From an uncultured Collinsella sp. (GTDB lineage: Bacteria > Actinomycetota > Coriobacteriia > Coriobacteriales > Coriobacteriaceae): a DNA stretch of 7,562 nucleotides. The notes beneath the pieces are model-generated. The model was not told where the DNA came from, ran no database searches, and was given only the letters and a program-made list of their open reading frames with translations. The stretch lies in assembly GCA_900551195.1 (NCBI GenBank), contig URVD01000086.1, forward strand, positions 1-7,562, read 5' to 3'. How positions within the stretch are numbered: position 1 is the stretch's first letter; every line of letters starts with the position of its first letter. This document shows positions 1 through 5,851 of this stretch, piece by piece. Both the position numbers and the translations under genes were made by a program.

Positions 1-359
1 TGGGCAGTAAAATTGGATGCTGCGATAGGAGCTTTCCCTGCATTGTCGGCCGATGCGTGGAAGCTCATGCCGCCTTCGTTGGTGGCAAAGATCTCGAGCG
101 GATGTGCCCAGTAGTAGCCGTCGCCGTAAAAGATGACGTAGAACAGGCGCGCACCGATAATGAGGCCAAAGACCACGCCGACCACGACACTCGTCAGGTC
201 ATCAATCGTGATGTTAAAGCCCCAGCGACGCTGCGTGCGGTACATGACGACCGCCGTGAGCAGGGCGCCGACCACATAGGCCAGACCATACCAGTAAATC
301 GTGATGGGCCCCGCCGAAATCGCGACGGGATCAAGCATATGGTAGAAGTCGTTGAGCAT
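1..359 (-). CDS. lgt: Prolipoprotein diacylglyceryl transferase, 5' part, runs off the window and aberrant at its inner end
   Basis: Lgt is the membrane enzyme that moves diacylglycerol from phosphatidylglycerol onto the lipobox cysteine of prolipoproteins. The visible 119 codons show Lgt features: GPITIYWYGLAYVVGALL (residues 17-34, first membrane helix with the YWYG motif), a second helix with GLIIGARLFYVIFY (65-78), and GGMSFH at 96-101, whose His is the essential one in known Lgt enzymes. The start is ATG at 359-357, preceded by GGAGGG with 5 bases spacing. The oddity is that family members continue GGMSFHGG and then a glycine-rich helix, whereas here the frame stays open but reads ASADNAGKAPIAASNFTA, with no resemblance to Lgt. 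The identification of residues 1-101 is firm. What follows may be an assembly join, an insertion or a rearranged gene. It lies downstream of the NifU-like gene on the same strand, 109 bases away. Confidence 0.88.
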   Translation of the reverse strand, partial: MLNDFYHMLDPVAISAGPITIYWYGLAYVVGALLTAVVMYRTQRRWGFNITIDDLTSVVVGVVFGLIIGARLFYVIFYGDGYYWAHPLEIFATNEGGMSFHASADNAGKAPIAASNFTA

Positions 360-386
360 GTCGACCCTCCTACTCCCTACATACAA

Positions 387-419
387 ATGCGGCCGCGGGC
401 CTTGCGCTCGCAGCCGCAT
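387..419 (-). terminator. GC-rich hairpin between the NifU-like gene and lgt (possible terminator or leader structure)
   Basis: The arms ATGCGGC (387-393) and GCCGCAT (413-419) are perfect complements. Inside them, 395-400 can pair with 406-411 (one G-T wobble) around a 5-base loop, with one mismatch between the two stems. Read on the minus strand the hairpin is followed by ATTTGTATGT, which is only a weak T-tract, so efficient termination is uncertain. It ends shortly before the lgt ribosome site and could instead shape the lgt leader. Confidence 0.4.
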
Positions 420-468
420 ATTTGGGCGTAACGTCTATGCGGAGTATGCCGTCCGCAGCATTCGCATC

Positions 469-747
469 TTAGAACGGCGCGTACTCGTCGTACAGGTCGT
501 CGGTCTCGCCGGAGGCATTGACCTGCTCAACACGGGTAACGCCGGGCACATGCTCCTTCAGGATGCGCTCAATACCCATGGACAGGGTCAGCGAGCTCAT
601 GGGGCAGCCGGCGCAAGCGCCCTGCAGCTCCAGTTTGACGACGCCCTCGTCGTCAACGCCCACATACTCCATATCGCCGCCGTCGGCCTGCAGGTTGGGG
701 CGAATCTCTTCAAGAACCTTCTTAAGCAGCTCTTCGTTAACAGCCAC
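469..747 (-). CDS. NifU-like C-terminal-domain Fe-S scaffold protein
   Basis: This is a 92-residue protein consisting of a single NifU C-terminal (Nfu-type) domain, a family that assembles or carries a [4Fe-4S] cluster and passes it to apo-proteins in the cytoplasm. It shows the N-terminal helix LLKKVLEEIRPNLQ (7-20), the hallmark ADGGD (21-25), and GACAGCPMSSLTL (43-55), in which C45 and C48 form the conserved CxxC that binds the cluster, usually shared across a dimer. The helix GIERILKEHVPGV (58-70) and an acidic tail follow. The length matches stand-alone members. The start is GTG at 747-745, supported by AAGGAG 5 bases upstream. No isc, suf or nif genes are visible beside it. It sits between the dCMP deaminase (172 bases upstream) and lgt, so context adds nothing to the functional call, which rests on the motifs. 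Confidence 0.93.
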   Translation of the reverse strand: MAVNEELLKKVLEEIRPNLQADGGDMEYVGVDDEGVVKLELQGACAGCPMSSLTLSMGIERILKEHVPGVTRVEQVNASGETDDLYDEYAPF

Positions 748-769
748 AGGGGCTCCTTTCTCACAATTA

Positions 770-785
770 CGCGGGCGCGCCCGCG
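770..785. promoter_or_regulatory. Perfect 16-base palindrome just upstream of the NifU-like gene
   Basis: CGCGGGCGCGCCCGCG is its own reverse complement. It ends about 11 bases before the AAGGAG ribosome site of the NifU-like gene (minus strand). Its position in the probable leader or promoter suggests an operator or an RNA hairpin that could influence translation. I could not find a convincing -35/-10 pair next to it. Chance occurrence is possible in GC-rich DNA. Confidence 0.35.
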
Positions 786-919
786 GACAGAAGCTATGTT
801 ACTACAGCCGTGTACCCGCTCACGAGCCGTCCATGCGCGCAGACGCGACTTTCACGAGTAGTCAATTTGGGACGGGGCTCTTTTGGCTGCCTTTTGTTGC
901 CAGCTAGCGTTGCCACGCG

Positions 920-1444
920 CTACTGCTGAGCCTGCCCCTCGGTGCCGATGTGAACATCGACGATAACCTGGCGGTAGCTGATGCCGCAGGAGTCGAGGAT
1001 GCGGCGGCTGATGCGTCCGTCATCGGTGTCGGCGTACTTGTTGTCCAGGTAGACAACCTCGCCCACGCCCACCTGCGCCAAAATCTTGGCGCAGTCGTGG
1101 CACGGGAACAGCGTGACGTAGACCGTGGAACCCTCGAGGTCCTTGAGCGAGCCACGGTAGTTGAGCACGGCGTTGGCCTCGGCATGGACCACGTAGTTGT
1201 GCTTGTCCTGCAGCGGGTCGTCGCTCGTACCCCACGGGAAAAAGTCGTCGTTGAGCGCCGAGGGCGTGCCGTTGTAACCCACCGAAAGGATGCGGTGGTT
1301 GGTGCTGGCGATGCACGCTCCCACCTGCGTGTTGGGGTCCTTGCTGCGGCGCTGCGCGGCGATGGCCACGCTCATAAAGAACTCGTCCCAGCTAATAACG
1401 TCGCGGCGCTTGCCCGACGCGGTTTGATGAAGATCGTCCGACAT
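920..1444 (-). CDS. dCMP deaminase family protein (zinc cytidine/deoxycytidylate deaminase)
   Basis: A 174-residue zinc-dependent deaminase, predicted to convert dCMP to dUMP, the substrate of thymidylate synthase. HAE at 87-89 supplies a zinc ligand (H87) and the catalytic proton shuttle (E89), and PCHDC at 114-118 supplies the other two zinc ligands (C115, C118). SKDPNTQVGACI (34-45) and GYNGTP (56-61) are typical of the dCMP deaminase/ComEB group and of bacterial dCMP deaminases rather than tRNA or free-base deaminases. The start chosen is ATG at 1444-1442, because GGAGGTG sits 6 bases upstream. An in-frame ATG 12 codons earlier lacks a ribosome site. No competence genes (comEA, comEC) adjoin it, so a metabolic role is more likely than a competence role. 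coaX ends 82 bases upstream on the same strand. Allosteric control by dCTP/dTTP is known for some relatives but cannot be read here. Confidence 0.93.
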   Translation of the reverse strand: MSDDLHQTASGKRRDVISWDEFFMSVAIAAQRRSKDPNTQVGACIASTNHRILSVGYNGTPSALNDDFFPWGTSDDPLQDKHNYVVHAEANAVLNYRGSLKDLEGSTVYVTLFPCHDCAKILAQVGVGEVVYLDNKYADTDDGRISRRILDSCGISYRQVIVDVHIGTEGQAQQ

Positions 1445-1450
1445 GGCAGA

Positions 1451-1457
1451 CACCTCC
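1451..1457 (-). promoter_or_regulatory. Ribosome binding site that fixes the dCMP deaminase start
   Basis: Read on the minus strand this is GGAGGTG, 6 bases before the ATG at 1444-1442. It lies inside the longer reading frame that begins at 1480, and that upstream ATG has no purine-rich site, so the shorter 174-residue product is preferred. Confidence 0.75.
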
Positions 1458-1497
1458 GCAATCGCAATAGTTTGGCCCATTGTAGCAGGTGAAAGGT

Positions 1498-1522
1498 AGG
1501 GGCGCTTATCCCACCAGCCCCT
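1498..1522 (-). terminator. Weak hairpin just after coaX
   Basis: AGGGGC (1498-1503) and GCCCCT (1517-1522) can pair around a 13-base loop, just beyond the coaX stop codon on the minus strand. There is no T-run after it, so it is at best a weak or rho-assisted stop. Readthrough into the dCMP deaminase gene is plausible. Confidence 0.25.
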
Positions 1523-1526
1523 CGCC

Positions 1527-2378
1527 CTACGCGCGGCGGGGCTTTTGGTTGATGCGGTAGAGCTCGGCGAGACCCCGCAACGTCAGCGCGTCGTCTACCG
1601 TCAGGCTATGGCCGACCAGCGCCGCAAGTGCCTCGGCATCGTCGCCGGTAATGACGATGGGCACATCGCCCTCCCCCGCGGCCTTGGTCGCGCGCATCTC
1701 GGCAAGCACCATGTCGAGCATTCCGTCGATGCGGGCTACCTCGCCCAAAACCACACCCGAGCGCATGGCCTCACGCGTGTTGCGTCCGATGACGTGCGTT
1801 GGCGCCGAGGGCTCAACCTGGGGTAGGCGCGCTGCTGCCGCCGAAAGCGAACGGGCGCCGAGGGCCAGGCCTGGCGCGATAACGCCGCCCACAAAGGTAC
1901 CGTGCGCGTCGATGACCTCGATATTGGTCGTCGTGCCCAGGTCAATCACGATGCACGGCGAGCCGTAGACGGCGCGGGCCGCCACGGCATCGGCGATGCG
2001 GTCGGGACCGATCTCGGCCGGGTCATCGTAGTGCACAGGCATGCCGCTCTTAAGTCCCGGCCCCACGGTGAGCACGCGCCCCGTGCAGGTGCGGGAAAGT
2101 GCCGCCTTCCACGGGCGCTCGAGCGCCGGGACTACACAGCTCAGCACGGCCGCGGCGGGTGCAAGCACCCCGGGCACACCTGCATCGGCGGCGAGCGCGC
2201 CCATGACCTGCACAAGTCGCATGCGCGCTTCGTCGGCCGTAATGCTCGACGGCGTCGTGATCTCGCACGTCGCAAGCGGACATTCCTGCGCCGCGGCCGA
2301 ATCCTCGGCAAACAGGCCAAAGCGAATGAACGTGTTGCCCACGTCGACCGTCAATATATATGCGCACCCATTAAGCAT
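1527..2378 (-). CDS. coaX: Type III pantothenate kinase
   Basis: CoaX phosphorylates pantothenate with ATP, the first committed step of coenzyme A synthesis. The 283-residue protein (family usually 240-270) has the ASKHA-type phosphate motif DVGNT (12-16), SCVVPAL (80-86), the pantothenate-site block GPDRIADAVA (124-133), the second phosphate motif DLGTTTNIEV (146-155), GGVIAPGL (164-171), and a C-terminal nucleotide-site segment VITGDDA (242-248). The ATG at 2378-2376 has AAAGGAG 8 bases upstream and puts the first motif where the family has it. Two motif positions differ from what I expect in well-studied CoaX: the usual GTATTxD region reads GTTTNIE, and the usual TGG reads TGD. These may be lineage variants. 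birA, a frequent partner of coaX, is not visible here. The gene is transcribed divergently from the OPT transporter. Confidence 0.92.
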   Translation of the reverse strand: MLNGCAYILTVDVGNTFIRFGLFAEDSAAAQECPLATCEITTPSSITADEARMRLVQVMGALAADAGVPGVLAPAAAVLSCVVPALERPWKAALSRTCTGRVLTVGPGLKSGMPVHYDDPAEIGPDRIADAVAARAVYGSPCIVIDLGTTTNIEVIDAHGTFVGGVIAPGLALGARSLSAAAARLPQVEPSAPTHVIGRNTREAMRSGVVLGEVARIDGMLDMVLAEMRATKAAGEGDVPIVITGDDAEALAALVGHSLTVDDALTLRGLAELYRINQKPRRA

Positions 2379-2405
2379 CGTCGGCGCTCCTTTCGTCTGC
2401 CCAGC

Positions 2406-2411
2406 AGTATA
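2406..2411 (-). promoter_or_regulatory. Candidate -10 element for coaX
   Basis: Minus-strand TATACT (5 of 6 matches to TATAAT) lies 27 bases before the coaX ATG, giving a predicted leader of roughly 20 bases. A -35 at normal spacing would fall inside the adjacent inverted repeat, around its GTCCC segment, and does not match TTGACA. Supported only by position and the -10 match. Confidence 0.35.
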
Positions 2412-2415
2412 TCCC

Positions 2416-2493
2416 GATGATTATTCTGGGACGGGGATATAAAAATCATTGCGTACCTGATGATTTTTAAATCCCCGTCCCAGAATAATCATC
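2416..2493. repeat. Long near-perfect inverted repeat (34-base arms, 10-base loop) between divergent genes
   Basis: The left arm 2416-2449 and right arm 2460-2493 are reverse complements at 33 of 34 positions. The only mismatch is A2439 against A2470. The loop is TGCGTACCTG (2450-2459). Each arm contains TGGGACGGGG or its complement (2427-2436 and 2473-2482) flanked by AT-rich sequence. It lies between two genes that point away from each other, so it is not where a simple transcription terminator is expected. It could be a dispersed palindromic repeat (REP- or MITE-like), a binding site, or a cruciform/RNA hairpin that insulates the two promoters. It has no coding content. Confidence 0.9.
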
Positions 2494-2551
2494 CTTCGGC
2501 TTCGTTTGGGATAGCTAAAAAAGCCCAGTCCCGAATTAACTGCCGTGCGGC

Positions 2552-2557
2552 TATACT
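2552..2557 (+). promoter_or_regulatory. Candidate -10 element for the OPT transporter
   Basis: TATACT, identical to the candidate coaX -10 on the other strand, lies 110 bases before the OPT start codon. No good TTGACA-like hexamer occurs 16-18 bases upstream. If real, it leaves a leader of about 100 bases, in which I recognise no known riboswitch. Confidence 0.3.
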
Positions 2558-2667
2558 GGTGCGCGGTCGTTTGCGAGCTCACGCGGCGGCCCTTGGTAAC
2601 CCGACTTCCCGCGCCGTATCCGTATCGGCGCTCCCGGGGGAAGCGGATATACGCAAAGGAGTTTTAT

Positions 2668-4371
2668 ATGAGCAATCCCTCGAACCGCACCTCGATGCGC
2701 GGTCAACTTACGCTGCGCGGCGTCGTCATCGGCGTCCTTGGCTGCGTGATCATCACGGCAAGCTCGGCCTACACGGCCCTCAAGATGGGCGCACTCCCCT
2801 GGCCGATCGTCTTCGCTGCCGTCATCTCGCTGTTCTTCCTTAAGCTCATGGGCAACGCCAGCCTCAATGAGGCAAACGTCACCCACACCATCATGTCAGC
2901 AGGCGCCATGGTCGCCGGCGGTCTGGCGTTTACCATCCCGGGCGCCTGGATGCTGGGCTATGCCGACCAGATCAGCTGGCTCGACATGTTCATCGTGGCA
3001 CTCGCCGGCACCATCCTGGGTCTGCTGGCCACGGCACTCATCCACCGTCACTTTATCGTGGACGCCGCGCTGGAGTTCCCCACCGGCAACGCCGCAGCTC
3101 AGACCCTGCGCGCCACCGAGGCCGGCGGCAAGACTGGCAAGCAGCTCTTTGGCTCCATGGCCATCGCCGGCATCTACAGCGTGCTTCGAGACGCCCTGGG
3201 CGTGGTGCCCAGCATGCTGTGCACGCTCAATATCCCCGGCGTTACCTTTGCCATCTACAACTCGCCCATGTTGCTCTCCGTCGGCTTCCTCGTGGGCTTC
3301 GCCCCGGTCGCATTCTGGTTTGCCGGCGCGCTACTGGGCAATTTTGGCATCATTGTCGGCGGCACCGCTACCGGTCTGTTTGACGTTATGACCGCACAAG
3401 GCATTGTTAAGTCCCTGGGTATGGGCCTTATGATGGGCTTTGGCGTCGCCGTCGTCCTCAAGGACATCCTGCCGCAGGTCGCCGGTATCGTCCGCGGCCT
3501 TGCCGCCGACAGCTCCACCGACACCGACGAGCAGTCGCTCATCTCGGGCTCCCTTAAGCTCGACGCCGGTATCATCGGCCTGGGCGCTGCCGCCATCGCC
3601 GTGATCATCGCCATTGTGCTCGACCTTGGCCCCGTTCCTGCCGTCATCGTCACGCTGTTCACCTTTGTCACCACCATCATGAGCGCGCAGAGCTGCGGTC
3701 AGACGGGCATCGACCCCATGGAGATCTTTGGCCTCATCGTCATGCTCATCGTTGCCGCCTTCGCGCAGCTCGCTCAGGTCAAGCTGTTCTTTATCGCCGG
3801 CATCGTGGCCGTAGCGTGCGGCCTTGCGGGCGACGTCATGAACGACTTTAAGGCCGGCGCCGTGCTGGGCACCAACCCGCGCGCACAGTGGGTCGGCCAG
3901 GCCATCGGCGGCATCGTGGGCGCCCTGGTCGCTGCCGCCGTCATGGTCGCGCTCGTCACCGCCTATGGTCCGGATGCTTTCGGCCCCGACAAGAGCTTTG
4001 TGGCCGCGCAGGCAAGCGTCGTCGCCACCATGGTCTCGGGCATCCCGAGCGTGCCGTGGTTCGCAGGCGGCTTTATCGCCGGCATCGTCATGTACTGGCT
4101 CGGCATTCCGGCCATGATGATCGGCCTAGGCGTGTACCTGCCGTTCTACATGTCGCTCACGGCCTTCTTGGGCTCCTGCGTCAAGCTCGCCTACGACAAG
4201 TGGGCCGCACGCCGCGACGCCGCTGCCGGTCTTTCGGACGAGGAGAAGGCCTCCAAGGATGCCGCCTTCCAGGAGCAGGGCCTGGTCGTCGCCAGCGGCC
4301 TGCTCGGCGGCGAGTCCATCGTCGGCGTTATCCTGGCGTTTGTCTCTGTTGGTCTGAGCCTGCTAGGGTAG
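2668..4371 (+). CDS. OPT-family (oligopeptide transporter) membrane protein
   Basis: A 567-residue, very hydrophobic protein of the OPT superfamily, secondary transporters that import peptides or metal chelates with cation symport. Family landmarks in order: an N-terminal LTLRGVVIGVLGC helix followed by SSAYTALKMG (about residues 12-40), EFPTGNAAAQTLRA (136-149), GDVMNDFKAGAVLG (about 388-401), GLGVYLPFYMS near 486-496, and a C-terminal GLLGGESIVGV segment near 544-555. There are roughly 14 or more membrane segments. A hydrophilic linker DSSTDTDEQS lies mid-protein and a charged loop (KWAARRDAA to AAFQEQ) lies before the last helices. The start is ATG at 2668 with AAAGGAG 6 bases upstream; the frame is open further upstream but that part is not OPT-like. 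It appears to be a single-gene unit ended by the terminator at 4397-4434. Substrate cannot be read from sequence; peptide uptake would suit an amino-acid-fermenting gut bacterium. Confidence 0.93.
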   Translation: MSNPSNRTSMRGQLTLRGVVIGVLGCVIITASSAYTALKMGALPWPIVFAAVISLFFLKLMGNASLNEANVTHTIMSAGAMVAGGLAFTIPGAWMLGYADQISWLDMFIVALAGTILGLLATALIHRHFIVDAALEFPTGNAAAQTLRATEAGGKTGKQLFGSMAIAGIYSVLRDALGVVPSMLCTLNIPGVTFAIYNSPMLLSVGFLVGFAPVAFWFAGALLGNFGIIVGGTATGLFDVMTAQGIVKSLGMGLMMGFGVAVVLKDILPQVAGIVRGLAADSSTDTDEQSLISGSLKLDAGIIGLGAAAIAVIIAIVLDLGPVPAVIVTLFTFVTTIMSAQSCGQTGIDPMEIFGLIVMLIVAAFAQLAQVKLFFIAGIVAVACGLAGDVMNDFKAGAVLGTNPRAQWVGQAIGGIVGALVAAAVMVALVTAYGPDAFGPDKSFVAAQASVVATMVSGIPSVPWFAGGFIAGIVMYWLGIPAMMIGLGVYLPFYMSLTAFLGSCVKLAYDKWAARRDAAAGLSDEEKASKDAAFQEQGLVVASGLLGGESIVGVILAFVSVGLSLLG

Positions 4372-4396
4372 GCCGAACAACAACGCACCAGCGCAG

Positions 4397-4434
4397 AGCG
4401 CGGGGTCGGAATCAAACCGGCCCCGCGCTTTTTT
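4397..4434 (+). terminator. Rho-independent terminator of the OPT gene
   Basis: A 13-base stem pairs AGCGCGGGGTCGG (4397-4409) with CCGGCCCCGCGCT (4417-4429) with one G-T wobble. The loop is AATCAAA, and the stem is followed directly by a run of six T (4429-4434). It begins 25 bases after the OPT stop codon, a textbook intrinsic terminator that separates the OPT and DUF389 transcripts. Confidence 0.93.
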
Positions 4435-4479
4435 GTCTATTTGACTCTTATGATCCTCACGGCGTTTTAGCCATGTCGA

Positions 4480-4503
4480 TTGTCCTGACTTCCAGGTCAA
4501 CAA
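4480..4503. promoter_or_regulatory. Bulged inverted repeat upstream of the DUF389 promoter (possible operator)
   Basis: TTGT-CC-TGAC-TTCCAG-GTCA-ACAA: the outer TTGT/ACAA and inner TGAC/GTCA pair, with two extra bases on the left side. It ends 7 bases before the candidate -35. It could be a regulator site, but the symmetry is imperfect and short. Confidence 0.2.
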
Positions 4504-4510
4504 ACCTTGT

Positions 4511-4539
4511 CTGACACCTCGCCTAACGCGGTGTAGAGT
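4511..4539 (+). promoter_or_regulatory. Candidate sigma-70-type promoter of the DUF389 gene
   Basis: CTGACA (4511-4516, 5 of 6 matches to TTGACA) and TAGAGT (4534-4539, 4 of 6 matches to TATAAT) are separated by exactly 17 bases. The predicted start of transcription near 4546 gives a leader of about 40 bases before the ATG at 4587. It lies after the OPT terminator, where an independent promoter is needed. Confidence 0.5.
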
Positions 4540-4586
4540 AAAGACGACAGACGCAAGAAGCGGCTCAGAAGCTAAACGAGGTAAGC

Positions 4587-5726
4587 ATGGAACTCGACAA
4601 ACAACAGATCAAGCGGCTGTGCGAGCGTCATCATCGTCGTCACGGTATACGCCCTGCACACAGCGAGGCCATGGAGAATGCCACCCGTTTCCTTAAGCAG
4701 GCGTTCAACATACGCGAGGGACGCGCGCCCTATCACGTGATTCGCAAGCGCTTTGTAAACGGGGCGCGCCTGACTGGCTCGCACTTATGCATCCTGATCA
4801 TTGCCATGTTGATCGCGAGCATCGGCCTCGATATCGACTCGGACATCGCCATCGTGGGCGCCATGCTCATCTGTCCGCTCATGGGCTCGGTCCTTGCCAT
4901 GGCATACGGCATCGCCACGCTCGACCGCGAGATTGCCGTCGAGGCGATTGCCGGCCTCGCGCTGCAGATGGTCTTTTGTCTAATCACGTCCACGCTGTAC
5001 TTTAAGCTCTCGCCCCTTGGCACCACCACGGCCGCCATCATCGACAACTCGACACCGACTGTGTGGGACCTTGCCGTCGCGCTCGCGGGCGGCTTTGCGG
5101 GCGGACTGGGCAACTCGCGCGACCAGGAACCCGCCACGCTCATCGCCGGCGTAGCCGTGGCGACCGCGCTCATGCCGCCCCTGTGCGCGGCGGGCTATGG
5201 CATCGCCATCGCAAGCGGGTCGCTGTTTCTTTCAGCCCTCTACGAGTTTGGCATCAACGTGGTCTTTATCGCACTGGCTGCCGAAGCCGTGCTGCTTCTT
5301 TTGCGCGTGCCGCTCAAACGTGACCTCAACGGCGACGGCATTGTGACCGCCGAGGAAAACGCCGAGGTCGATGAGCTGTCACACAAGGTGCGCCGCCGCA
5401 TCATCGTGGGCACGGTGATCTTTGCCATCCCCTGCATCGTTATGACGGCGGGGTCTATTGGCTCGGCGCAGGCCGGCGTGCAGGACGGTTACGGCGTCAC
5501 CGAAACCACGCGCGAGCTTGCCGCGGTGCTGCCGGGTTTTAAGGATTACACCGTTGCCGTCGAGACCTCGGCCACCGAAGGCGAGGAGGAGGGCCTTGTC
5601 GAGCGCGAGGTTGTCGCCCATGTGACGACAAGCGAGGCGCTTGGGGCACACGACCGCCGTGTAGCCCGCAAGCTCATCGACCTCAATGTGCCCGAGCTCG
5701 ATCGCGTGGAGTTTGATGTGCAGTAA
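4587..5726 (+). CDS. DUF389 / TIGR00341-type membrane protein with an EF-hand-like loop
   Basis: A 379-residue integral membrane protein of the DUF389 family, whose biochemical function is not established. About 65 charged, His/Arg-rich residues precede a membrane domain with the family's GAMLICPLMGSVLAM (91-105), NSTPTVWDLAVALAGG.AGG (154-173) and GVAVATALMPPLCAAG (188-203) blocks, giving about six or seven helices up to residue 290. A soluble C-terminal domain (about 300-379) ends in the acidic VPELDRVEFDVQ. After the helix ending near 240 comes DLNGDGIVTAEE (246-257), which fits the EF-hand calcium loop at positions 1, 3, 5, 6, 8 and 12, in a hydrophilic segment between helices. The start ATG has GAGGT about 5 bases upstream. 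It has its own promoter and no operon partner, so context gives no function; transport or membrane stress roles are only guesses. Confidence 0.88.
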   Translation: MELDKQQIKRLCERHHRRHGIRPAHSEAMENATRFLKQAFNIREGRAPYHVIRKRFVNGARLTGSHLCILIIAMLIASIGLDIDSDIAIVGAMLICPLMGSVLAMAYGIATLDREIAVEAIAGLALQMVFCLITSTLYFKLSPLGTTTAAIIDNSTPTVWDLAVALAGGFAGGLGNSRDQEPATLIAGVAVATALMPPLCAAGYGIAIASGSLFLSALYEFGINVVFIALAAEAVLLLLRVPLKRDLNGDGIVTAEENAEVDELSHKVRRRIIVGTVIFAIPCIVMTAGSIGSAQAGVQDGYGVTETTRELAAVLPGFKDYTVAVETSATEGEEEGLVEREVVAHVTTSEALGAHDRRVARKLIDLNVPELDRVEFDVQ

Positions 5727-5800
5727 TACGCGACGTGGGATGGATGCGCGCAGCCGCGAGTCACGACATGGCGCAGACGTGACGCGGGCCACGAGCAAAT

Positions 5801-5831
5801 AGCGGGGCGCGGTCCATGGCCGCGCTCCGCT
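5801..5831. terminator. Hairpin between convergent genes, probable bidirectional terminator
   Basis: AGCGGGGCGCGG (5801-5812) pairs with CCGCGCTCCGCT (5820-5831) with one G-T wobble around a 7-base loop. It lies between the ends of the DUF389 gene (plus) and the small unknown gene (minus). The flanks GATTTATT (plus) and ATTTGCTC (minus) are only modestly T-rich, so strength is uncertain in both directions. Confidence 0.6.
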
Positions 5832-5851
5832 CGCTGATTTATTGCCGTGAA

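Noticed and set aside
352..861. 169-codon plus-strand open frame across the lgt/NifU region
   Set aside because: It is antisense to the well-supported NifU-like gene, has no family motifs and no ribosome site; it is a GC-rich shadow frame.
1445..1480. 12-codon N-terminal extension of the dCMP deaminase
   Set aside because: The upstream ATG has no ribosome site, while GGAGGTG sits within this stretch at the right distance for the ATG at 1444.
950..1492. 180-codon plus-strand open frame
   Set aside because: Antisense to the dCMP deaminase gene over nearly its whole length, with low-complexity Arg/Ala/Val composition; it is a shadow frame.
1902..2442. Overlapping plus-strand open frames opposite coaX
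   Set aside because: Antisense to coaX, whose motifs are clear; they run into the palindrome and show no recognisable domain.
2416..2493. Long inverted repeat as a simple rho-independent terminator
   Set aside because: It lies between divergent gene starts, not after a gene end, and its arms are far longer than a normal terminator stem.
2545..2667. 41-codon N-terminal extension of the OPT transporter
   Set aside because: It lacks OPT similarity and covers the candidate promoter and the leader; the ATG at 2668 has AAAGGAG at ideal spacing.
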